NCBI RefSeq assembly: GCF_008040105.1
Contig: NZ_VRMG01000006.1
Span: 62,001 to 126,000 of the forward strand
DNA length: 64,000 nucleotides
Direction: 5' to 3'
From: Lacisediminihabitans profunda
GTDB taxonomy: Bacteria > Actinomycetota > Actinomycetes > Actinomycetales > Microbacteriaceae
Shown: positions 19,025 to 27,801 of the stretch, one piece after another
Layout: every line of letters starts with the position of its first letter
Position numbering within the stretch: position 1 is the first letter of the stretch
Notes under the pieces: model-generated
Seen by the model: the letters and a program-made list of their open reading frames with translations, nothing else
Database searches by the model: none
What the model was told of the DNA's origin: nothing
Program-made: the position numbers and the translations under genes

Positions 19025-19299
19025 GGCGTTTCGGCGCGCATCGGTTGGCGTAGGCTGCCTGTCGTGGCATTCCTCATCTCTGTGACTCAGCCCTGTGGGC
19101 GTTTGGAGCTCGCCGGCGATTCCTTCGCCGGCTCGAGATAGCCCTGTTCTTCCCTGGTGATCATTCCCGCGCCCTCGGCGCATTCCGATCCTCGACGTGG
19201 CGCCCGCAGTGGCTGCCGCAGCCTGGATCTCTCGCACCCGGACCCCTCGGCGCCGCGCCGGACCGAGGGACAGACAGACAGACAAGGCAGCCCTAATTC

Positions 19300-19791
19300 A
19301 TGCTCCCGCTCACTGAAAAAGACCTTCGAGGCTCGTTCGTCAACGCCTCCCTGAGGGAACGAACCGCCCTCACCCTCCCGCCGGAATTCGCCAGCCTGGC
19401 GTGGGACAACCTCGACTACCTCGGCTGGCGCGATCGCAAACTGCCCAACGTCGGTTATGTGGTCATCGCACTCGACAGTGTCCCCGTCGGAGTAATGGTT
19501 CGCCGTGCGGATTCCAAGCCCCGCTCGCGAGCGCAGTGCTCGTGGTGCGAGGACGTTCACCTGCCCAACGACGTGGTGCTCTTCAGCGTCAAGCGTGCCG
19601 GACAGGCCGGCCGAAACGGCGACACGATGGCAACCTTCGTGTGTGCCGAATTCGAGTGCTCGGCGAATGTGCGCAAGCGACCACCCGTCGCGTATGTCGG
19701 CTTCGATGTCGAGGCGGCGCGACAGCGGCGAATCACCACGCTGGGGGAGCACGTGCGCCGGTTCGTGCGGAGCGTGCGTGACGGGACCTGA
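19300..19791 (+). CDS. FBP (EF-G-binding, FusB-like) zinc-finger protein
   Basis: A 163-residue protein whose C-terminal half has the treble-clef zinc finger of the FusB/FBP family: CSWCEDVH followed about 50 residues later by CAEFEC, giving the four zinc ligands. FusB proteins bind elongation factor G and help it leave stalled ribosomes, which gives fusidic acid resistance in staphylococci. Actinobacterial members are mostly uncharacterised. The N-terminal part (LTEKDLRGSFVNASLRERTALTLP) is the short family-typical segment. The start is ATG 19300; AAGG lies about 12 bases upstream, so the ribosome site is weak. It appears to be transcribed alone. Confidence 0.75.
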   Translation: MLPLTEKDLRGSFVNASLRERTALTLPPEFASLAWDNLDYLGWRDRKLPNVGYVVIALDSVPVGVMVRRADSKPRSRAQCSWCEDVHLPNDVVLFSVKRAGQAGRNGDTMATFVCAEFECSANVRKRPPVAYVGFDVEAARQRRITTLGEHVRRFVRSVRDGT

Positions 19792-19816
19792 GGCCTGCCG
19801 GCCCGGGCGGTCGTCG

Positions 19817-20449
19817 CTACGGACGCCCGGCGGCCCTGGGTGCCTTCCCGAGCCACAGCGCGAGGAACGCGGGAACGAGCCCGAGGCCGACCAGCGCGAG
19901 GGTGGGGATCCGGGAGAGAAGCAAGAGCCAGGTGACCATGACCACGAGGCTGCCGGCGGCCGCCAGGGGCCGGCCGGCGAGGACCGTCCAGCCCTGCCGT
20001 GCCGCCTGCCGCACCCCGGCGCCGTCGGGGAGCGTCGGGGCGGCGGCGAGGGTCGCGAGGTAGGCGCAGAAGGCGAACCCCCCGAGGGGGAGAAGGAGGG
20101 CGAGCGCTGCCGTGCGACCCCAGCCGCTGGCGGACGCCCAGAACAGCAGCGCGAAGACATACATCACGGCGAGGATCGGCGCGACGATGCCGGGCAGCCA
20201 GTAGCTGCGCCACGACCTGCCGAACCGGGAGAAGAAGACCCGGGTCGTGTCGGAGCGGCCGTCCACGAGCACATCGTGGAGCGCCCGCTGCAGGGCGAGG
20301 GACGCGGGGAGGGCGGTGACGACGGCTGCCGAAACCGTCAGCCAGTAGAGATGGAGCAGGAGCACGTCTCCGACAATCGTGGTGGCGGAGAACAGGCGGG
20401 CGCGCAGTCGTGCGCCCCTGGCAGCAGAAGACTGTGCTCGGCTACCCAT
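19817..20449 (-). CDS. YesL/DUF624-like membrane protein
   Basis: A 210-residue integral membrane protein with about five hydrophobic segments, starting ATG 20449. The pattern VFFSRFGRSWRSYWLPG after the second helix pair resembles DUF624 (YesL-type) proteins, which sit beside sugar ABC transporter operons in many Gram-positives and whose function is unknown. Here it diverges from exactly such an operon. Assignment to the family is by overall pattern and context, not by a decisive motif. Confidence 0.6.
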   Translation of the reverse strand: MGSRAQSSAARGARLRARLFSATTIVGDVLLLHLYWLTVSAAVVTALPASLALQRALHDVLVDGRSDTTRVFFSRFGRSWRSYWLPGIVAPILAVMYVFALLFWASASGWGRTAALALLLPLGGFAFCAYLATLAAAPTLPDGAGVRQAARQGWTVLAGRPLAAAGSLVVMVTWLLLLSRIPTLALVGLGLVPAFLALWLGKAPRAAGRP

Positions 20450-20531
20450 GACCTCGCCCCCGTTTCTACCGCACAGACGCGCGGCGGTGACTCACCATGC
20501 TAGCGAGGGCGAACTCCGATGGCGCCTCATT

Positions 20532-20547
20532 CGGAAGACGTTTTCCG
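20532..20547. promoter_or_regulatory. LacI-type operator 1 of the second sugar operon
   Basis: CGGAAGACGTTTTCCG is a palindrome with central ACGT and one mismatched pair, the general look of a LacI-family operator. It lies upstream of the promoter, between the divergent DUF624-like gene and the binding-protein gene. Confidence 0.5.
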
Positions 20548-20575
20548 GGATCGGGGCAAGACCATGGCAACGGTG

Positions 20576-20604
20576 TTGACCGGCGGAGAAAACCGCTCTA
20601 GGGT
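20576..20604 (+). promoter_or_regulatory. sigma-A-type promoter of the second sugar operon
   Basis: TTGACC (20576-20581), a 17-base spacer, then TAGGGT (20599-20604). Transcription would start near 20611, inside the second palindrome, giving a leader of about 35 bases. Confidence 0.6.
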
Positions 20605-20606
20605 CA

Positions 20607-20622
20607 GGGATAGCGCTTTCCC
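20607..20622. promoter_or_regulatory. LacI-type operator 2 over the transcription start
   Basis: GGGATAGCGCTTTCCC: 7 of 8 pairs match around a GCGC centre, the shape of LacI-family operators for sugar systems. It covers the predicted start of transcription. No LacI gene is in the window. Confidence 0.6.
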
Positions 20623-20644
20623 AACGCCGTCAAAGGAGACAACA

Positions 20645-21928
20645 ATGAAACGCAGCACCACTCTCGGCGTGGTCGGCACGGCTCTTGCCGTGGCCGTCGT
20701 GCTCTCCGCCTGCACCTCGACCGGTGGCGCGAAGGAGGGGGCGAAGAGCGTGGATCCGGCGAAGGCGACCGGCACCATCCGCGTGCTCACCCCGGCGTAC
20801 CCGGCCAGCAACGAAGGCAAGGCGGCCTTCCAGGCGGTGGTGGATGGCTTCAACAAGACGTACCCCCACGTGAAGGTCGAGCCGGACTTCGCCACCTACG
20901 CCACCCTCAACGAGAAGATCTCCACCTCGATCGCGAGTGGCGCCGGATACGACGTTCTCGTGACCGGGGTCGGCTGGGTTCAGCCCTTCGCCGCCAAGAA
21001 CGTGTTCGAGGACCTGGGCAACCACGGCGTCACGAAGAAGACGCTCGGGGAGAAGTCGACGCCCGCGCTGATCCCGGCGTCCACCTACAAGGACAAGATC
21101 TACGCCTGGCCGTTGACGGCGGATGCCCGTGCCATCGGATTCCGCAAGAGCGCGTTCATCAAGGCCGGGCTCGATCCGAAGAATCCGCCGACGACGTTCA
21201 AGGGAATCAAGGCGGCGGCCGAGAAGCTCACGGAGCGGGACGCCGCCGGAAACATCACCCGGCCTGGCTTCGACTTCAATACGTCGCCGGGAAACTACCG
21301 TCAGGCCTTCGTGCAGCTGCTCGCGGCGGACGGCAAAGACCTCTACGTCAACGGCAAGCAGAACTTCGACAATAAGCAGGGGGTCGAGACTCTCAACTGG
21401 ATGAAGAGCATGATCAACCACGTGCAGCCGTTCGGCCAGCAGAACGCCGCACTCAAGCCGATGACCTACACGAACGACGCGCCGATGGGCTTCGTCGGCG
21501 GCAGCATCGACTGCTCGGAGGCCGGAGTCGGCCAGGCCAACTGCGACGATCTCGGATTCTTCCTTCTCAACAACACGAGAGAGGTGGAGATGGTGGGCGG
21601 CAACCTCGCCTCGGTGGGTGCCAACAGCAAGAACAAGGACCTGGCCTGGGCCTTCATCAAGTCGATGAGCTCGGACGCCGCACTCGAGGCGATGGCCAAG
21701 CTCAACAACCAGATTCCGGCGACCGCGAACGCCGCGGATTCGGCCATCGTCAAGTCCAATGCGCTGAGCAAGTTCGTGGCCAAGAACCTCGGCAGGGCCA
21801 TCTACGAGGGGGGCGCGACCAACTGGCTCGAGGTGCGCACCGACTTCAACTCGTCGGTCGACGACGTGCTCCTCGGCAAGCGGGACGCCGCCGAGGTGCT
21901 CGGCGAGCTGGCGACAAAGTCGCGATGA
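20645..21928 (+). CDS. extracellular sugar-binding lipoprotein of second ABC importer
   Basis: Binds a sugar outside the cell and delivers it to the permeases that follow. The signal peptide ends in the lipobox VLSAC with lipidation at C23. The 427-residue protein has the group 1 binding-protein layout: TIRVLTPAYP at the mature N-terminus, SGAGYDVLVTG, and IYAWPLTADARAIGFRKSAF. The start ATG 20645 follows AAAGGAG. It leads a six-gene unit with two permeases and three enzymes, under the promoter and palindromes just upstream. The enzymes suggest an acidic or modified sugar, but the substrate is not determined. Confidence 0.9.
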   Translation: MKRSTTLGVVGTALAVAVVLSACTSTGGAKEGAKSVDPAKATGTIRVLTPAYPASNEGKAAFQAVVDGFNKTYPHVKVEPDFATYATLNEKISTSIASGAGYDVLVTGVGWVQPFAAKNVFEDLGNHGVTKKTLGEKSTPALIPASTYKDKIYAWPLTADARAIGFRKSAFIKAGLDPKNPPTTFKGIKAAAEKLTERDAAGNITRPGFDFNTSPGNYRQAFVQLLAADGKDLYVNGKQNFDNKQGVETLNWMKSMINHVQPFGQQNAALKPMTYTNDAPMGFVGGSIDCSEAGVGQANCDDLGFFLLNNTREVEMVGGNLASVGANSKNKDLAWAFIKSMSSDAALEAMAKLNNQIPATANAADSAIVKSNALSKFVAKNLGRAIYEGGATNWLEVRTDFNSSVDDVLLGKRDAAEVLGELATKSR

Positions 21929-22884
21929 CGACGACCCTGTCGAAGCCGTCCGAGGTCGGGGTGGCGCAGTCGCCCCGGCCCGGCCGGTCGGGAGCGGCGC
22001 CTCGGCGTCGCAGCTCCGTGGTCTCACGCCAGAAGCGCGCCGGCTGGTGGATGATCGCGCCCGCCCTGGTGCAGTCGGTCGTGTTCATCACCGTTCCCAC
22101 GATCGCCGCGATACTGCTCGCCTTCACCGACTACAGCTTCTCGGGTGCGCCGAACTTCATCGGCGGGGCGAACTTCGTCGAACTGTTCGGCGACATCCGC
22201 TTCAGGACCGCCCTCGTCAACACCGTGCTGTACGTGCTCGTGGTGGTGCCGGTGTCGATGGCCATCGCCCTCGCCGTGGCGATCGCCCTCAACCAGAAGA
22301 TCCGCGCGCTCGGCGCGTTCCGCACCGCCTACTACATCCCCGTGGTCACGGCCACCGTCGCCGTCGGCACGGTGTGGCTGTGGATCTTCAACTCGGGCTC
22401 CGGCCTGGCGAACGGGGTGCTCGCGCTCTTCGGACTCTCGCCGGTCGGCTGGCTCACCGACCCCAATCACGCGCTCTCCTCCCTCATGGTGGTCGGCATC
22501 TGGCAGGGCCTCGGCGCGAAGATGATCATCTATCTGGCGGCCCTGCAGGGGGTGTCGCCGCAGCTCGTCGAGGCGGCGAATCTCGACGGAGCCAATCGCT
22601 GGCAGGTGTTCCGCTTCGTGACCTGGCCCTCGCTCGGCCCCGCGCAGTTCTTCGTGCTCATCACCTCGATCGTCGGCACCTTCCAGGTCTTCGACCTCGT
22701 CTACGTGACGACCAAGGGCGGACCGGGACTCGCCACCAACGTGCTCGTCTTCGACGTGTACAACAACGCCTTCGGGAGTCTGCGGCTCGGCTACGCCTCC
22801 GCGGAGACCGTGATCATGATGATCCTCATCGGCGGGTTCATCATCCTTGGCCGACGACTGCAGGGAGCGAACACCCATGACTAG
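21925..22884 (+). CDS. sugar ABC transporter permease (MalF type), second operon
   Basis: A 319-residue CUT1 permease with a 35-residue cytoplasmic tail and six membrane segments. The EAA loop is VEAANLDGANRWQVFRFVTWP. The ATG at 21925 overlaps the stop of the binding-protein gene by four bases (ATGA), indicating translational coupling. It pairs with the next gene to make the channel. Confidence 0.9.
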   Translation: MTTTLSKPSEVGVAQSPRPGRSGAAPRRRSSVVSRQKRAGWWMIAPALVQSVVFITVPTIAAILLAFTDYSFSGAPNFIGGANFVELFGDIRFRTALVNTVLYVLVVVPVSMAIALAVAIALNQKIRALGAFRTAYYIPVVTATVAVGTVWLWIFNSGSGLANGVLALFGLSPVGWLTDPNHALSSLMVVGIWQGLGAKMIIYLAALQGVSPQLVEAANLDGANRWQVFRFVTWPSLGPAQFFVLITSIVGTFQVFDLVYVTTKGGPGLATNVLVFDVYNNAFGSLRLGYASAETVIMMILIGGFIILGRRLQGANTHD

Positions 22885-23803
22885 CCCCTCCACCGCGGTG
22901 CAGGCGATCCCGGGCGCGATCGTCCCCACTCGACGCCGCAAGAAGAGGGTCACGATCGGCCGGGTTGCGCTCTACCTCGTGCTCACCGTCGGCGCGTTCC
23001 TCATGATCGCGCCCTTCCTCTGGATGATCCTCACGGCGTTCAAGAGCGAGCTGGAGGTGGCGAGGTTCACCTGGCTGCCCGCCGTGTGGCGCTGGGACAA
23101 CTTCGTGGGAGCCATGCAGACCGCGCCCTTCCTGCAGTATTTCCGCAACAGCCTGGTCATCGCCGTGGGGGAGACGGCGGTGACCCTGGCCATCTGCACC
23201 ATGGCGGGCTACGTGCTGTCGAGCATCCCGATCCGGGGCGGCAAGTTCCTGCTCAACTACTTCATCACGCTGCTCATGGTGCCGTTCCAGATCATCCTCG
23301 TGCCGCTCTTCCTGATCGTGAAGTCTGTGCCGCTGTTCGGCGGTAACGACATCTTCGGCCAGGGCGGAACGGGCTGGTTGAACTCCTGGTGGGGGCTCAT
23401 CGTGCCGCTCGCCGCCGCGCCGATCTTCACCTTCCTCGCCCGCCAGTTCTACGTCTCGCTTCCGTCCGAGCTCGCCGATGCGGCGCGCATGGACGGGGTG
23501 GGGGAGTTCGGCATCTTCTGGCGCATCATGACCCCCCTGGTCAAGCCGGCCCTCATCACGATCGCGGTCTTTCAGATCGAGGCGGCCTGGAACGGATTTC
23601 TCTGGCCGCTCATGATCACGACCACCGACGACTTGCGACCCCTCCAGCTGGGCCTGGCGATCTTCTCGCAGAACCCCGCGAGCATCCAGTGGCCGTATCT
23701 CATGGCGGGGACGGCCCTGGCCACCCTCCCCATGGTGCTGCTGTTCGTGTTCGCGCAGAAGCAGTTCGTCGAGGGCATGGCCAACGTGGGACTGAAGGGC
23801 TAG
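22877..23803 (+). CDS. carbohydrate ABC transporter permease (MalG type), second operon
   Basis: A 308-residue second CUT1 permease. Six membrane segments follow a basic N-terminus (TRRRKKRVTIGR), and the EAA loop is ADAARMDGVGEFGIFWRIM. The start ATG 22877 overlaps the preceding gene by eight bases and has GGGAG about ten bases upstream. As in the first sugar operon no ATPase gene accompanies the permeases, so a shared ATPase must serve this system. Confidence 0.9.
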   Translation: MTSPSTAVQAIPGAIVPTRRRKKRVTIGRVALYLVLTVGAFLMIAPFLWMILTAFKSELEVARFTWLPAVWRWDNFVGAMQTAPFLQYFRNSLVIAVGETAVTLAICTMAGYVLSSIPIRGGKFLLNYFITLLMVPFQIILVPLFLIVKSVPLFGGNDIFGQGGTGWLNSWWGLIVPLAAAPIFTFLARQFYVSLPSELADAARMDGVGEFGIFWRIMTPLVKPALITIAVFQIEAAWNGFLWPLMITTTDDLRPLQLGLAIFSQNPASIQWPYLMAGTALATLPMVLLFVFAQKQFVEGMANVGLKG

Positions 23804-23806
23804 GCG

Positions 23807-24829
23807 GTGCTGCAGGGCAGAGCGCGGCCGCGCGTCGCATTCGCGATGAGGTCGGATGAGCTGGCCGCGACCGTCTTCACGGCCGACGCCCTCGAGCGCC
23901 TCGCACGGGTCGCCGACATCGTGGAGGTCGGGGTGCTGACCGAGTTCGGCAGCGAGCGGGCGCGACGGGTGCTGGCCGACATCGACGTGCTGATCACCTG
24001 CTGGGGCTGCCCGGTCATCGACGCGGGCGTCCTGGATGCGGCCCCGCGACTTCGCCTCGTCGCGCACTCGGCCGGCACCGTGAAGGGCCACCTCGAGCGG
24101 GAGGTGTGGGATCGCGGAATCGCGGTCACCACGGCGGCGCAGGCGAACGGCGAGCCGGTGGCCGAGTACACGCTGGCCTTCATCCTGCTGTCGGCCAAGG
24201 GCGCGCTGTCGTCGGCGCGGGACTTCGCCCGGCTGCAGGACATGAGGGCGAAGGCGCTGATGCCGGGGCAGGTGGGAAACCTGGGCAGCACCGTGGGCAT
24301 CATCGGGGCATCGCGGATCGGCCGGCGGGTGCTCGAACTGTTGTCGCCGTTCCACCATCGACGGCTGATCTCCTCGCCCGATCTCTCGCCGGCCCAGGCG
24401 GAAACCCTCGGCGCCACCCTCGTGCCGCTGGACCGGCTGATGGCGGAGAGCGACGTCGTGTCGCTGCACGCCCCGGTTCTGCCGTCCACCATCGGCATGA
24501 TCGGCCGCACCCAGTTCGACGCCATGAAGACCGGCGCGACGTTCATCAACACCGCGCGGGGAGTGCTCGTGGACCACGACGCGCTGCGCCACGAGGCGGG
24601 GAGTGGTCGGATCAACGCCGTGCTCGACGTGACCTACCCCGAGCCGTTGCCGGCCGGAGACCCGCTCTATGGCCTGCCCAACGTCGTGCTCACGCCGCAC
24701 ATCGCCGGCTCGATGGGCAATGAGCTCCCGCTCATGGGCGACTTCGCCGTGGCGGAAGTCGAGCAGTTCGCCGCTGGTGCCCCCCTCAACTATCCCGTGA
24801 CGCTGGCGGATCTCGAGCGCATGGCGTAG
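23807..24829 (+). CDS. D-2-hydroxyacid dehydrogenase family protein
   Basis: An NAD(P)-dependent oxidoreductase of 340 residues in the D-isomer-specific 2-hydroxyacid dehydrogenase family. LGSTVGIIGASRIGRRVLELL is the nucleotide-binding GxGxxG-type fold near residue 165; INTARGVLVDHDAL carries the conserved substrate-side arginine, and LTPHIAGSMGNE has the catalytic histidine of the E/D-H relay. The start is GTG 23807, three bases after the permease stop. In this operon it could reduce or oxidise a sugar-derived keto acid. The substrate is not known. Confidence 0.85.
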   Translation: MLQGRARPRVAFAMRSDELAATVFTADALERLARVADIVEVGVLTEFGSERARRVLADIDVLITCWGCPVIDAGVLDAAPRLRLVAHSAGTVKGHLEREVWDRGIAVTTAAQANGEPVAEYTLAFILLSAKGALSSARDFARLQDMRAKALMPGQVGNLGSTVGIIGASRIGRRVLELLSPFHHRRLISSPDLSPAQAETLGATLVPLDRLMAESDVVSLHAPVLPSTIGMIGRTQFDAMKTGATFINTARGVLVDHDALRHEAGSGRINAVLDVTYPEPLPAGDPLYGLPNVVLTPHIAGSMGNELPLMGDFAVAEVEQFAAGAPLNYPVTLADLERMA

Positions 24830-24892
24830 GCGCTTCGAGCCCGGCGCGGGCATCGGGACAGAACCGGCAACAGACAACAGGACGAGTGGAAG

Positions 24893-25756
24893 ATGACACG
24901 ACCGAACGAAACGACACTGAGCGCGTCGACACTGGGCACGCCGGGGGAGCCGCTGGACACGGTGCTGGGCTGGCTGGATGACGCGGGCGTCCGGGCGATC
25001 GAACTCCGCCTGAGCGCTGGAGAGTTCGCGGACCCGGCAATGACCCGGCGCGAGCGGCTCGAGCTGCGGGCCCGACTCGACGCGGCGGGGGTGGTCGTGT
25101 CCGGCATCGCGAGCTACGTGCGCGTCGCCTCGGACGCGAACGACGAGATGGTGACCGGCGCGCTTGCCCACGCGCTGCAGTTCGCCGCAGACCTCCGTGC
25201 GCCCGTCGTGCGCGTGTTCCCCGGGGCGCCGACCCGCCCGGCGGCCTACGATCGGGTGCCCGAACTGATCGAGCCGGAAGCCGTGGTGGACGAGCGCGCC
25301 GCGCGCCGGCTCGACTCGGTGTCGGCGATCGCGAGCGACCTGGGCGTCCATCCGGTGCTCGAGACGCACGATTCGCATCCGAGGGGCGAAGACATCAGGC
25401 GCATCCTCGATCAGGTGCACGGCCCGGTGGGCGCGGTCTGGGACCTCATGCACCCGTGGCGGGTCGGCGAGCCGATCGAGCGCACCTGGGAGCTGCTCGC
25501 GCCCTGGATCGACGACGACCGCGGGGGCGTGCAGGTGAAGGACGCGAACCTGCCAGCCGACGCGACCCCGATCGCCATCGGCGCGGGGACGCTGCCCACG
25601 GAGGACTTCGGCCGCCTGCTCGGCTCCGCTGGGTTCCGCGGGACCGTCTGTCTCGAATGGGAGCGTACGTGGCATCCGAGGGCGGTCAGGCTGGATGAGG
25701 CGCTCGTGTCGACGAGGGCCTGGTACGACCGCCACTTCGCTGCCGTCGCGGCCTGA
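24893..25756 (+). CDS. sugar phosphate isomerase/epimerase (xylose-isomerase-like TIM barrel)
   Basis: A 287-residue TIM-barrel enzyme of the AP-endonuclease 2 superfamily that includes sugar isomerases and epimerases. Likely metal ligands are the glutamate and histidines in HPVLETHDSHP, aspartate and histidine in AVWDLMHPW, and glutamate in TVCLEWERTWHP near the C-terminus. The start is ATG 24893. It lies 63 bases after the dehydrogenase and 14 before the acyltransferase fusion. It probably interconverts the imported sugar or its oxidised form. Confidence 0.8.
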   Translation: MTRPNETTLSASTLGTPGEPLDTVLGWLDDAGVRAIELRLSAGEFADPAMTRRERLELRARLDAAGVVVSGIASYVRVASDANDEMVTGALAHALQFAADLRAPVVRVFPGAPTRPAAYDRVPELIEPEAVVDERAARRLDSVSAIASDLGVHPVLETHDSHPRGEDIRRILDQVHGPVGAVWDLMHPWRVGEPIERTWELLAPWIDDDRGGVQVKDANLPADATPIAIGAGTLPTEDFGRLLGSAGFRGTVCLEWERTWHPRAVRLDEALVSTRAWYDRHFAAVAA

Positions 25757-25770
25757 GGGGGCGATCGACG

Positions 25771-27468
25771 GTGTCCGACCACCACGACCTGCTCCTGCAC
25801 TACAACGGCTGGCTCTTCTGGCGCGAGGCGAGTGACGACGAGAAGACGCGCCAGCTGTCGTACCAGCGGTCGATCGCCGAGCGCGCGGTCGCCCGGTTCG
25901 GCGAGGCCGTGTTCGTGTCCGAGTTGGCAATGGTGGCACCGGATGCGCTCGCGCTGGGGGCACGCTCGTGCGTCGCAGCGCACGCCTATCTCACCGGCAC
26001 CATCGATGCGGGCGACGACTGCACGATCAATGTCTTCAGCGTCGTGCGCGGCAGGGTCACCCTGGGCGACGGAGTGCGGATCGGCGCCCACACCTCCATT
26101 CTGGGCTTCAACCATTCGATGGAGCCCGACCGCCCCGTCTTCCGGCAGCCCATCGTGGAGCGCGGCATCGTGATCGGTGACGATGTGTGGATCGGCTCGA
26201 ATGCGCTGATCCTCGACGGGGTGACGGTGGGGTCGCACGCCGTGATCGCCGCGGGTGCCGTCGTCACGCGCGACGTCGCCGAGTGGGCGATCGTCGGCGG
26301 CAATCCGGCGCGCTTCCTGCGGGATCGCCGGGTGCCGAAGGCTCCGGAGCCGCGCGGTGGGCTCGCCAGGCGCCTCGCCGACTTCGCCGACCGCGCGCGA
26401 GCGGATGCGGACGCGATCATCGAGAGGAGCTGGGAACCCGATGCCCTCTCGGCGGACGGCGAAAGCCCCGGCCGCTACGTGGATGCACCGGGGGCGCGGG
26501 CCTCGCTGCGCCCGCACGCCGACGCCGTGGAGATCGGGATGCTGCTGAGCGGGCGTCCACCCCGGCAGCTGGAGGCCGCCGAGCACGCCAGGAGGCTCCG
26601 CCAGAACCAGGATCCCGTGACGGGTCTCACTGCGGAGGTCGACTCCGCTGGACGACACGGCACGGCTCCGACCGGGTTCACCGACGGCGCGGCCCAGTAC
26701 CACGTGCTCAGCCTCGGCTACGCGCTCGACCTGCTCGGGTCGAGCCTCGAGCATCCGATCGGAGCGGTCGCGCGGATGACCCAGGCCGACATCATCGAAT
26801 TCTGCGAGACCCAGCCCTGGGCGTCGGCCGGCTGGTCATCGGGTGCGGCGATCGACAGCCTCGGCACATCCCTCTTCCGCAACCTGGCACGGGACGGCGA
26901 CGATCGATCGGCGCGGCGCAACCTGGACACCCTGATCGGCTGGCTGCACACCCACGCCTCTCGCGACACCGGGATGTGGAGTGCCGCACGACCGTCGGAC
27001 GGCCTCCTGCAGCCCGTGAACGGCTTCTACCGCGCCTCGCGGGGCACGTTCGCCCAGTTCGGCCTGCCGATTCCGAACGCCGAACGGGTGATCGACACGG
27101 TGTTCGACCAACTCGCGGACGACCGCCACTTCGGGCCGGGGCGCACCACCGCCTGCACGATGCTCGACGTGGCTCATCCGCTCTGGCTCACGCGGCACAC
27201 GGGTCATCGCCGCGAGGAGGTGCACGCCTTCGCCGCGGAGAGCATCGACCAGATCCTCGGGCATTGGGCGCCCGGCGCCGGCTTCGGGTTCCGGTTCTCG
27301 CCGACGAGCGGGCCGAACGCGGTCGATCACCTGCCGGGCCTACAGGGCACCGAAATGTGGCTCGCCACCCTGTGGTACCTCGCCGATCTCCTGGGGATCT
27401 CCGAATCACTCGGCTATCGCCCCAGAGGGGTGCATCGTCCGGAACCGGCCCACGACCTCGGCGGGTGA
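25771..27468 (+). CDS. hexapeptide acyltransferase fused to an alpha/alpha-barrel domain
   Basis: A 565-residue two-domain protein. Residues 1 to about 195 form a left-handed beta helix of hexapeptide repeats (GDDCTINVFSVVRGRVTLG, GDGVRIGAHTSILGF, GDDVWIGSNALILDG), ending in the family motif AGAVVTRDVAEWAIVGGNPA; H and N in FNHSMEP are in the usual catalytic loop. Residues 200-565 are predominantly helical with GWLHTHASRDTGMW, LQPVNGFYRASRGTF and PGLQGTEMWLATLWYLADLL, resembling alpha/alpha toroids of sugar-processing enzymes. I do not recognise the second domain. The start is GTG 25771. As last gene of the sugar operon it may acetylate a sugar and process it further; the fusion is unusual. 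Confidence 0.7.
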   Translation: MSDHHDLLLHYNGWLFWREASDDEKTRQLSYQRSIAERAVARFGEAVFVSELAMVAPDALALGARSCVAAHAYLTGTIDAGDDCTINVFSVVRGRVTLGDGVRIGAHTSILGFNHSMEPDRPVFRQPIVERGIVIGDDVWIGSNALILDGVTVGSHAVIAAGAVVTRDVAEWAIVGGNPARFLRDRRVPKAPEPRGGLARRLADFADRARADADAIIERSWEPDALSADGESPGRYVDAPGARASLRPHADAVEIGMLLSGRPPRQLEAAEHARRLRQNQDPVTGLTAEVDSAGRHGTAPTGFTDGAAQYHVLSLGYALDLLGSSLEHPIGAVARMTQADIIEFCETQPWASAGWSSGAAIDSLGTSLFRNLARDGDDRSARRNLDTLIGWLHTHASRDTGMWSAARPSDGLLQPVNGFYRASRGTFAQFGLPIPNAERVIDTVFDQLADDRHFGPGRTTACTMLDVAHPLWLTRHTGHRREEVHAFAAESIDQILGHWAPGAGFGFRFSPTSGPNAVDHLPGLQGTEMWLATLWYLADLLGISESLGYRPRGVHRPEPAHDLGG

Positions 27469-27476
27469 CTGCCGGC

Positions 27477-27674
27477 TCAGTCGCCGCGCAGCTTGTCCTT
27501 GGCGTCGTTGCGCCGGTTGACCGACTCGCGCTCCGCCTCGGCCTGCTTCACCTTCGCGTCCGCCTTGAGCTCGGCGGCCTTGTCCTTCACCGTATCCACG
27601 GCGTCTTCCACGGCCCGGGCTGCGCGCTTGGCGGCGGCCTCCGCGGTCTCCTTGGCGTCTTCGATGAATCCCAT
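27477..27674 (-). CDS. small lysine/alanine-rich helical protein (CsbD/LEA-like)
   Basis: A 65-residue protein starting at ATG 27674 with AAGGAG six bases upstream. It is almost all charged amphipathic helix (AKETAEAAAKRAARAVEDAV, KDKAAELKADAKVKQAEAE), the style of CsbD or LEA-type stress proteins. No catalytic or membrane feature is visible. The assignment is by composition only. It converges with the acyltransferase fusion gene. Confidence 0.7.
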   Translation of the reverse strand: MGFIEDAKETAEAAAKRAARAVEDAVDTVKDKAAELKADAKVKQAEAERESVNRRNDAKDKLRGD

Positions 27675-27801
27675 GGCGATCTCCTTCCGTCCCTCGGTGC
27701 CCGAGGTCGGGCCCTCGGTAGAGGGTAGGACGCCGGCGACACGCAGAGACGTGCCGAAGGTCCCACCCCCTGCCCGAGTGCGATCAGGGCGGTGGTGCCG
27801 G

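Noticed and set aside
19087-19164. 25-codon reading frame on the minus strand (MITREEQGYLEP...)
   Set aside because: The third-position GC is lower than in neighbouring genes and nothing else supports it; it is too short to call.
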